From a virus: a stretch of DNA of 41,782 bases. Shown piece by piece: positions 7,910 through 13,831 of this stretch. The translations under genes and the position numbers were made by a program. The notes under the pieces were generated by a model. It was not told the origin of the DNA. It was given only the letters and a program-made list of their open reading frames with translations, and did no database searches. The DNA lies in the IMG/VR virus record IMGVR_UViG_3300046009_009585, positions 1 to 41,782 of that record. One strand, written 5' to 3'. The stretch's first letter is position 1. Each line of letters opens with the position of its first letter.

Positions 7910-8818
7910 ATGGCAGCAATATCATTCCCTAGTTCACCGTCAAACAACCAAGTCCACACCGTTGGCAGCAGAAGCTGGCAATACAACGGAACCGCATGGA
8001 AACTCGTCCCGCGAACAACCGATGCGGTCGTCGAGGGCAGTTCCAACCTCTACTTCACCAACGCCCGGGTCGCCGCCGCCCCAGCCGTCACCGGCTTGGA
8101 AAGTCGCGCCACCGCGATTGAATCGGACATCACCGCGATCGAATCGGCAGCCAGCACGCTTGCCGGTCGTGTGACCACGGCAGAAGGCGGTCTTTCCTCG
8201 GAAATCACCCGCGCCACCGCAGCCGAAGCCGCCCTCGGCACTCGCATCGACAATGTTCTTTCCAATGTCACGCCCGGCTCGCTAGATTCCTTGACGGAAG
8301 TCGTGAGCGCCTTCCAAGCGGCGGACAGCAACCTCAATGGTGCGATCACCAGCCTCGCCTCCACCGCCTCTTCCGGCCTCGCCGCAGAGACCTCGGCTCG
8401 CGAAGCCGCCGACTCGGCCTTGGATTCGCGCCTCACCACAGCGGAGGGAGACATCACCGCGATTGAGTCAGCCGCCAGCACCTTGGCCGGTCGTGTCACT
8501 ACTGCCGAAGGCGAGATCGACACGCTCCAGAGCGACCTCGACACCGCCGAAGCCTCGTTGAGCGGCCACATCGCCGCCACCAACAACCCACACTCTGTCA
8601 CCAAAGCGCAGGTTGGTTTGGGCAATGTGGATAACACCTCGGACGCCAACAAACCCGTCAGCAGCGCCACCCAATCCGCCCTCGACGGCAAGCAAATCAA
8701 GGATGTCGTCAGCGCCACCGCGCCTTCGCACGCCGAGGGTCTCCGCTGGGTCGATTCCAACGACATGACCGAATACCTCTCCTACAACGGCGCCTGGGTC
8801 GAACTCGACAAACAATAA
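7910..8818 (+). CDS. Trimeric tail-fibre protein with coiled coils (302 aa)
   Basis: The N-terminus (MAAISFPSSPSNNQ..., RSWQYNGTAWKLV) is a small attachment domain shared with the gene at 8828. Residues about 60-215 are heptad-type coiled coil with the repeat ITAIESAASTLAGRVTTAEG present twice, typical of trimeric fibre shafts. Near the C-terminus lies NPHSVTKAQVGLGNVDNTSD, a very common phage tail-fibre motif, then LRWVDSNDMTEYLSYNGAWVE. This is a host-recognition fibre or its proximal half. No catalytic domain is visible. Confidence 0.8.
   Translation: MAAISFPSSPSNNQVHTVGSRSWQYNGTAWKLVPRTTDAVVEGSSNLYFTNARVAAAPAVTGLESRATAIESDITAIESAASTLAGRVTTAEGGLSSEITRATAAEAALGTRIDNVLSNVTPGSLDSLTEVVSAFQAADSNLNGAITSLASTASSGLAAETSAREAADSALDSRLTTAEGDITAIESAASTLAGRVTTAEGEIDTLQSDLDTAEASLSGHIAATNNPHSVTKAQVGLGNVDNTSDANKPVSSATQSALDGKQIKDVVSATAPSHAEGLRWVDSNDMTEYLSYNGAWVELDKQ
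8126..8513. repeat. Two 64-bp direct repeats in the fibre gene
   Basis: Units at 8126-8189 and 8450-8513 encode the same coiled-coil block (DITAIESAASTLAGRVTTAEG) with mostly silent differences. This suggests an older internal duplication that lengthened the fibre shaft. Confidence 0.8.
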
Positions 8819-8827
8819 TCCCCACCC

Positions 8828-9220
8828 ATGGCCGCCCTCGCGTTTCCATCCTCGCCGTCCCTCGACGACATTTTCACCTCCGGCACCCGGTCGTGGAAAT
8901 GGACGGGTGCGCGCTGGGCGGTCATCCCCGTTCTGGTTCCTCCCTCCCGCCTCTCCGGCGCGGGGGCGGAAACCGGAGACATTTTAGTCTTTGACGGCAG
9001 CGGCTGGAGTCCCGTCCCCCTCACCGAGGGCGGAGCCACCATCGCCCGCGCCGCATGGGCCAGCCCCTACCACTACTACGGCACCGCCCCATCCGGCACC
9101 GCCGAAAGCGCCACCGGCTGGACAATCGGTCGCATGACCACCGACGCCGATGGAGTCGTCACCGCCTCCGGCACAGCCTCCGGCGCGTGGTCAAATCGCG
9201 CCTCACTTTCCTACACCTAA
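8828..9220 (+). CDS. Small tail protein, attachment domain plus WxIxR module (130 aa)
   Basis: The first 35 residues (MAALAFPSSPSLDD..., RSWKWTGARWAVIP) are paralogous to the start of the fibre at 7910. The C-terminus (YYGTAPSGTAES, GWTIGRMTTDADGV, AWSNRASLSYT) is the clearest copy of a module also found at 6118 and 7065. The fibre shaft is absent, so this looks like a fused pair of virion-binding modules. It is a likely minor tail component; the biochemical role is unknown. Confidence 0.65.
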   Translation: MAALAFPSSPSLDDIFTSGTRSWKWTGARWAVIPVLVPPSRLSGAGAETGDILVFDGSGWSPVPLTEGGATIARAAWASPYHYYGTAPSGTAESATGWTIGRMTTDADGVVTASGTASGAWSNRASLSYT

Positions 9221-9237
9221 CCCAAAATCCAAACACC

Positions 9238-9519
9238 ATGAACGCAAGCTCACCCATTGAAATCAACGGAATCGAATACCCGAAATTCTCGCTGAATTTG
9301 GCGATCACGGGCAAATACAACGGCGATGGATCGACTGACGCCAATGTCGCCATGCGCCTTGTGCCGACCCGCATTGAGGACGGCGAGGTCATCACCGCAG
9401 ACGAAGCTGCCATCGGCATCGCGCTCGGCTCACTCGCTGGTTCCGACGAAGCCACCCAGCAAGCCGTTGGCGCGATCCAAGCCGCTCTCCAAGCCTACAT
9501 CCAAGCGAAAGGACTCTAA
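9238..9519 (+). CDS. Small phage protein in the tail region (93 aa)
   Basis: This 93-residue protein is beta-rich at the start (IEINGIEYPKFSLNLAITGKY), with an acidic middle and an Ala/Gln-rich helix at the end (EATQQAVGAIQAALQAYIQ). It has no recognised family. It starts at the ATG at 9238, after an A/C-rich leader, between two fibre-type genes, and is probably a small virion or assembly protein. Confidence 0.6.
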   Translation: MNASSPIEINGIEYPKFSLNLAITGKYNGDGSTDANVAMRLVPTRIEDGEVITADEAAIGIALGSLAGSDEATQQAVGAIQAALQAYIQAKGL

Positions 9520-9522
9520 GCC

Positions 9523-11019
9523 ATGCCAACCTACTACGCTCGTAAAGCGGGGAACATCAACGCGGCCGATGTTTGGGCGACCACGCCCAGCGGAACTGCC
9601 GCAGCCGTCACATTCGCATCCGGCGATGTCCTCATGGCGAACTCATTTACCATCACGGTCAATGTCTCGACCAACCTCGGCACAGGACAGATTCGCAACG
9701 ACACTTTTGGCGGGGCAACAACTGGAGGTCAATTTAACATTGCAAACAATGTAACGCTAACCTCCAATATAATTACAGGTGGAGGGCAATGCGTTGTGTT
9801 TTCGGCTGCATCACCGGCGCAATGTTTTATTGTTGGAAATATTTCCGGCACATTAAACCTTAACCAGTCAGGGGTCAGGAATGACGGCACGGGGACCATT
9901 ACAATTCAAGGCAATATCACCGGAACCAGCGGAGCGTCCAGTAACACAAGTATGGTCTGGAATTCGTCAACCGGCACTCTTAACATCCAAGGAAATGTTA
10001 CAGGAGGAAGCTCAAGTTCAGGAACTTGCAATGGTGTTTTATCATCTGGTGGCACTTTAACCATACAAGGGAACATTACCGGCGGTTCTGCCTCGTCAAC
10101 AAATTATGGAGTTAGCGCCGGGGGATTTACGCATACTGGCAATGTCTCAGGCGGAAGTTTAGCCGCTGGCATAAACCACACAGGGACTGCAACATCCACT
10201 ATACTTGGCAATGCAATAGGCGGCAGCAGTGCGGCAGGAGCCATCAATGCATCAACTGGGACACTGCGCGTTACCCGCGCCGTTGGCAACGCCTACGGTC
10301 CCGGCAACACAGCCGGACTCGCCTCCGCAGTCGGAGCCGCAAACTCCGGCCTCGGCGTGATCGAGATCGAGCAGCTCGAATACGGCACATACGGAATGTC
10401 TCCCACCAGCGGCACAGGCATCCGCCTCAAAAAAGCCAACACTAATGTGGCCGTCTTCAACTACGCCGACACGGCAGGCGCAAAGACCCTCATCGACGCA
10501 ACGCAAAACGCAGCGATGCCCGCAGCCACCGATGTCCGCAGCGGCGTGAGCTACGCAAGCGGTGCGCTTAGTGGCACTTGTGCCGTGCCAGCCGCAGGAA
10601 GCGTCAGTTTAGGCGTCCCTGTAGGTGCAGGCTTCGGCACAGCAGTCCTCACGCCAGAAGCCGTGTGGGGAGCGGCAACGCGCACGCTGACCAGCGCCAG
10701 CGGTCCAACAGCAGCAGATAATGCGACCGCAGTTTGGGCAGCAGCATCGCGCACCATCACAGGCGGAACGGTCGATACATTGACCAACGCGCCGAGCGTG
10801 CCTAGCGCCGCCACCATCGCCTCACAGGTGAGAACGGAGCTTTCGGTCGAGCTTGCGAGAATAGACGCTGCCACCAGCACCAGAGCCACACCGGCAAACA
10901 TCCCGACCGCAGACATAGCGGCCATAAAAGTGAAAACGGATGCTCTGAACACGACGAGATTGGCGCAGGTTTCGACCACGGAAATCCTCGGCAACCTCCT
11001 CGCCCAAGCGAATAGCTAA
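9523..11019 (+). CDS. Beta-helix-like tail fibre or adhesin (498 aa)
   Basis: The central part repeats short strands of the type GTITIQGNITG, GTLNIQGNVTGGS and GTLTIQGNITGGS, which suggest a parallel beta-helix or beta-solenoid (residues about 65-250). A region with IEIEQLEYGTYGM follows, then an Ala-rich section with AVWGAATRTLTS. The C-terminus (VRTELSVELARI, LNTTRLAQVSTTEILGN) repeats in the next gene. The solenoid-coding part (about 9720-10260) is visibly richer in A/T than its surroundings, which suggests an exchanged receptor-binding module. No catalytic motif was seen. Confidence 0.7.
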   Translation: MPTYYARKAGNINAADVWATTPSGTAAAVTFASGDVLMANSFTITVNVSTNLGTGQIRNDTFGGATTGGQFNIANNVTLTSNIITGGGQCVVFSAASPAQCFIVGNISGTLNLNQSGVRNDGTGTITIQGNITGTSGASSNTSMVWNSSTGTLNIQGNVTGGSSSSGTCNGVLSSGGTLTIQGNITGGSASSTNYGVSAGGFTHTGNVSGGSLAAGINHTGTATSTILGNAIGGSSAAGAINASTGTLRVTRAVGNAYGPGNTAGLASAVGAANSGLGVIEIEQLEYGTYGMSPTSGTGIRLKKANTNVAVFNYADTAGAKTLIDATQNAAMPAATDVRSGVSYASGALSGTCAVPAAGSVSLGVPVGAGFGTAVLTPEAVWGAATRTLTSASGPTAADNATAVWAAASRTITGGTVDTLTNAPSVPSAATIASQVRTELSVELARIDAATSTRATPANIPTADIAAIKVKTDALNTTRLAQVSTTEILGNLLAQANS

Positions 11020-11021
11020 CC

Positions 11022-11426
11022 ATGGCCAACGAACTCAACATCTCCCTGGCACAAAGCCAGACCGGCTTGAGCGTCACCGGCCAGCTCTACCAAAACGGCA
11101 TCGCCAGCGGCACCGCCATTTCGCTGACCGAGGTAGGGAGCACTGCGTATTACACCGGCCACATGGCCGGGGCCGCAGGCGATTACCAAATCCTCTTCCG
11201 CGCCGCCGGGGAGAATGTCGGCAGCGGCTCGATCCGGTGGGACGGCTCCGCCGAAATCCTCCCCGCCACCGGAGGCAGCATCCCCAGTAGCGCCGACCTC
11301 GCCGCCTCTGTCCGCACGGAGCTTTCGCCCGAGCTGGCGAAAGTCTCGGCCCTCAACACCACGCGATTGGCGCAGGTCAGCACGGTCGAGACGACCGGAG
11401 CCCAAATCGCCGCTGCCCTCTCGTAG
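11022..11426 (+). CDS. Small tail protein sharing its C-terminus with the upstream fibre (134 aa)
   Basis: An N-terminal beta domain (ELNISLAQSQTGLSVTGQLY, then YYTGHMAGAAGDYQILFRA) is followed by the segment VRTELSPELAKV and LNTTRLAQVSTVET. That segment also closes the 498-residue fibre just upstream. The shared end suggests that both proteins dock to the same partner or that one arose by partial duplication. It is probably a virion component. Confidence 0.6.
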   Translation: MANELNISLAQSQTGLSVTGQLYQNGIASGTAISLTEVGSTAYYTGHMAGAAGDYQILFRAAGENVGSGSIRWDGSAEILPATGGSIPSSADLAASVRTELSPELAKVSALNTTRLAQVSTVETTGAQIAAALS

Positions 11427-11430
11427 AGCC

Positions 11431-11721
11431 ATGGAAGACGCCCTGCTCCAAGCCATCAACCACGCCGCAAAGCAAGATTCCACCTGGCATCTCGTGACGC
11501 TCGTGGCGCTCGGCATCGTGTTTGTCGTGGCTCTTTTCAAGTGGTTCACCGCCCGCCTGGAGCGCGTGGAGCACAAGCTCGATAGCCAAAGCGCCGAGTT
11601 CATCGCCCACCTCAAAACCGCGAACCGCGAGATGCTCGAAGTCATTTCCCAAAACCAACAAACCACCACGAGGGCCATCCACCTGATGGATCGGCTCGAA
11701 ACCAAACTCGACAAAATATGA
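11431..11721 (+). CDS. Single-pass membrane protein with coiled coil, lysis region (96 aa)
   Basis: A transmembrane helix at residues about 21-41 (LVTLVALGIVFVVALFKW) is followed by a charged coiled coil (ARLERVEHKLDSQSAEFI, LMDRLETKLDKI). With a holin-like gene, a lipoprotein and a candidate endolysin directly downstream, it could be an inner-membrane spanin-type or holin-accessory protein. The order fits, but no family match is evident. Its stop overlaps the next start (ATGA). Confidence 0.6.
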   Translation: MEDALLQAINHAAKQDSTWHLVTLVALGIVFVVALFKWFTARLERVEHKLDSQSAEFIAHLKTANREMLEVISQNQQTTTRAIHLMDRLETKLDKI

Positions 11722-11885
11722 ACACCCTCATCGCCCAACTCAAACAACCCTCCACCTTTCGCGGCCTCGCCCTGATCCTCGCTCTGGTCGGAGTAAAAAT
11801 TTCCCCTCAAATGACCGATAGCATCGCAGCGGCCACCGTGGCGGTGCTCGGCCTCATCGAGATCGTTCGCAACGAGCGCAAATGA
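11718..11885 (+). CDS. Putative small holin (55 aa)
   Basis: The 55-residue product has two short hydrophobic segments (residues about 16-28, GLALILALVGVKI; and about 36-49, IAAATVAVLGLIEI) separated by a short polar turn. It ends in a charged tail, RNERK. Small phage holin-like proteins with a RG..LIL...GV..SP...I......GLIE pattern are common next to endolysins. It overlaps both neighbours by ATGA. The call rests on topology and neighbourhood. Confidence 0.6.
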   Translation: MNTLIAQLKQPSTFRGLALILALVGVKISPQMTDSIAAATVAVLGLIEIVRNERK

Positions 11886-12043
11886 GCCCAGCGAAAATCG
11901 CCGCAATCGCATTGATCCTCGGCTGGGTCTTCATCGCCAGCGCGTTTCTCACCGGCTGCGAAACCCTCGGGGTCTCGCTCGAGACCGACTACGGGCGGTT
12001 CAGCTACACGCTGCCCGAAATCCCCGCACTCAAAGATAAATAA
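11882..12043 (+). CDS. Small lipoprotein, o-spanin-like (53 aa)
   Basis: This is a 53-residue protein with a hydrophobic signal segment (IAAIALILGWVFIASAFL) and a clear lipobox, LTGC, with Cys26 as the lipidated residue. About 28 residues would remain after cleavage, ending in IPALKDK. Tiny outer-membrane lipoproteins in a lysis cassette usually act as outer spanin subunits. The partner could be the coiled-coil membrane protein at 11431. It overlaps its neighbours by ATGA and TAATG. Confidence 0.6.
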   Translation: MSPAKIAAIALILGWVFIASAFLTGCETLGVSLETDYGRFSYTLPEIPALKDK

Positions 12044-12591
12044 TGCTCCCCGCCGCTCGCCCACAACAAGCGAAGTCCAAAACGCAAGCCTTGCTGACCA
12101 AAGCCCGAGTGGCCGATGAGGTCGCGCTGGTGGGCATTCGCGGCTACTACCGCGACACCATGGGCGAGGTCGGCCAAAACGACCGGGGCATTTATGACGA
12201 TGCGATTTTTCTTATTAGCCCCAACGCCTACGCGACCTTCAACGCCAACGCCGATCCAAGCGTGAAGCGCAAGGGCATCGCAGTCCTCAAGCCCGGCGTG
12301 CACCGCTACCGCAAGGGCAAGCACGGCCTCTCCAAGCCCGGCGGCGGCTATCCCGCCCTGCGCCCCGCCAACCCCGCCGAAGAACTTCCAGTGACCCGCG
12401 ATGGGGAAGGCGACTCCATGGGCGTGGCCATCAACATCCACCGGGGCGGCTACAACACGACTTCCTCGCTCGGCTGCCAGACCATCTACCCCAGCCAGTG
12501 GGAGGCTTTCATCGCGCTGGTCTATTCCGAAATGGACCGCGCCAATCAGAAGACAATCCCCTACTTGCTTGTCGAGGAGGAGACCGCATGA
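12043..12591 (+). CDS. Candidate endolysin with L,D-transpeptidase-like His...Ser-x-Gly-Cys motif (182 aa)
   Basis: The key feature is INIHRGGYNTTSSLGCQTI: His133 and Cys145 in an H(x)8SxxGC arrangement like the active site of YkuD-type L,D-transpeptidases, which use a His/Cys pair on peptidoglycan cross-links. The N-terminal half (DEVALVGIRGYY..., GVHRYRKGKHG) is beta-rich. There is no signal peptide, so export would depend on the holin just upstream. No lysozyme, amidase or transglycosylase gene was recognised anywhere else, making this the best endolysin candidate. The family match is from the motif only. Confidence 0.55.
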   Translation: MLPAARPQQAKSKTQALLTKARVADEVALVGIRGYYRDTMGEVGQNDRGIYDDAIFLISPNAYATFNANADPSVKRKGIAVLKPGVHRYRKGKHGLSKPGGGYPALRPANPAEELPVTRDGEGDSMGVAINIHRGGYNTTSSLGCQTIYPSQWEAFIALVYSEMDRANQKTIPYLLVEEETA

Positions 12592-12830
12592 GCCGCAAAG
12601 CGAAATCCTCCCCACCGCCAGACCGCGAGGCAATCATGACGCAGGTCCGCCAAATCCTTGCCGAACATTTCGAGGTCGGTGTGTGCGTTGTCTCGTGGGA
12701 GGACGCCGGAACGACCTACGACATGGATTTCAAATTCGGAAATTCCCACGCCGCCCGCGCCCTCGCTCGCGACGCCGAGGAAATCCTGTGGCCCATCGAG
12801 GCCGACGACGAAGAGGAGGAAGAGGTATGA
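12588..12830 (+). CDS. Small conserved phage protein with acidic tail (80 aa)
   Basis: This 80-residue protein has MTQVRQILAEHFEVGVCVVSWED as its main body, then FGNSHAARALARDAEEIL, and a strongly acidic tail (EADDEEEEEV). The pattern RQIL.EHF..GV.VVSW is familiar from other phage genomes but has no known function. It overlaps both neighbours by ATGA, so it is co-translated with the candidate endolysin and the phosphoesterase. Confidence 0.65.
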   Translation: MSRKAKSSPPPDREAIMTQVRQILAEHFEVGVCVVSWEDAGTTYDMDFKFGNSHAARALARDAEEILWPIEADDEEEEEV

Positions 12831-13549
12831 GAGGCTGGAAGAAATTTCTCTCGCTCGGGTGCTCGCACGGCGCGGAGATTTGTCCCGAGGCCCGAAAGGC
12901 CGTGCTGACGATGCGCGACCGCTGGAAGCCCGACACGGTGATTCATCTAGGAGATTTTCTGGACCTCGCCGCTTTTCAAGCCGGAGCCGTGCGCGATAGC
13001 AATGACTCGGACCACGCGGCGAGCGTGAGTGAGGATTTGAGCTGTGGTCTGGAATTCCTGCACGAACTCCGCCCCACGCATGTGCTTTTTGGAAACCACG
13101 AGGCCAGGCTAGCAAAATTCGCCGCGTCGCCAAATGCCCTGCTCGCCCACGCAGCCACGCTCACGCTTGATAAAATTGATCACACTTTAAAACAACTGAA
13201 GGCGAAATCTCTGCCGTATCACATTCGCGCTCACTTCACCTTTGGCGGCACCAAATTTTTGCACGGCTTTATGTATAATGTCTCAGCCGTCCGCGACCAC
13301 GCCGAGACCTATGGGAACTGCGTGCTAGCCCATCTGCACCGCGTGGGCTGGGAGCGCGCCCGCCGCGACGATCACGCCAGCGGATACTGCGTGGGCACGC
13401 TCGCCCGGCTCGGCATGGAGTATGCCAGCACACGCCGCGCGACCTTCGCGTGGAGCCAGGGATTTGCTTACGGATTTTACAACGACCGCGCGTGCTCGGT
13501 GAACCTCGTCGAGCGCCGCCCCGACATGCCGTGGCTTTTGCCCCTATGA
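12827..13549 (+). CDS. Calcineurin-like metallophosphoesterase (240 aa)
   Basis: Ordered metal-binding motifs are visible: GCSHG (residues 11-15), HLGDFLD (40-46), LFGNHE (87-92), then FLHGF and AHLHR further on. This is the calcineurin-like phosphoesterase pattern. In motif I the usual Asp of DxH is replaced by Cys12 (Cys-Ser-His14), which may alter one metal site. Such enzymes cleave phosphodiesters (nucleotide or nucleic acid substrates) with two metals. Location between lysis and tail genes is common for phage versions, though the substrate is unknown. Confidence 0.8.
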   Translation: MRGWKKFLSLGCSHGAEICPEARKAVLTMRDRWKPDTVIHLGDFLDLAAFQAGAVRDSNDSDHAASVSEDLSCGLEFLHELRPTHVLFGNHEARLAKFAASPNALLAHAATLTLDKIDHTLKQLKAKSLPYHIRAHFTFGGTKFLHGFMYNVSAVRDHAETYGNCVLAHLHRVGWERARRDDHASGYCVGTLARLGMEYASTRRATFAWSQGFAYGFYNDRACSVNLVERRPDMPWLLPL

Positions 13550-13803
13550 GAAAACCCGATCCTGTTTCCAAAGCCTGGGAGGAATTTTACAAGGCCAACA
13601 AAACCGACGACGCCAAGAAACTGCGCGCGCAGGGTTGGAAAACCATCAAGGAAATTGCTGCTGAAACAAAGGCCACGGTTTCGTCCGTGAACAGCAAAGT
13701 CACTTCGTTGGTCAACGCAAAAAAACTAGAGAAACGCAACGCGCGCCTGATGACAGACCGAGGCGTGCGTGATGTTGCGATCTATCGGCCCAAGTCCCCT
13801 TGA
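13546..13803 (+). CDS. Small winged-helix-like DNA-binding protein (85 aa)
   Basis: Residues about 27-60 (GWKTIKEIAAETKATVSSVN, then KVTSLVNAKKLEKRN) look like a helix-turn-helix with a short wing. The N-terminus is basic and helical. It could regulate late genes: the duplicated promoter-like element at 13800 begins at its 3' end, directly before the large tail gene. It overlaps the phosphoesterase stop by ATGA. Confidence 0.6.
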   Translation: MRKPDPVSKAWEEFYKANKTDDAKKLRAQGWKTIKEIAAETKATVSSVNSKVTSLVNAKKLEKRNARLMTDRGVRDVAIYRPKSP

Positions 13804-13831
13804 CAGCCTAGCCCCATAATAAAAGTAATGC
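13800..13831 (+). promoter_or_regulatory. Copy 1 of a duplicated TTGACA-N9-CATAAT element
   Basis: TTGACA (13800-13805) is followed after nine bases by CATAAT (13815-13820), and AATG ends the block with the start codon at 13828. A closely similar block lies at 41409. A 9-bp spacer is too short for ordinary sigma70 promoters, so this is either a phage-type regulatory element or part of one. It sits upstream of the 1061-residue tail gene. Confidence 0.4.

Noticed and set aside
9720-10260. Diversity-generating retroelement variable region in the fibre gene
   Set aside because: No reverse transcriptase gene and no template copy of the segment exist in the genome. The A/T-rich composition is better explained by module exchange.
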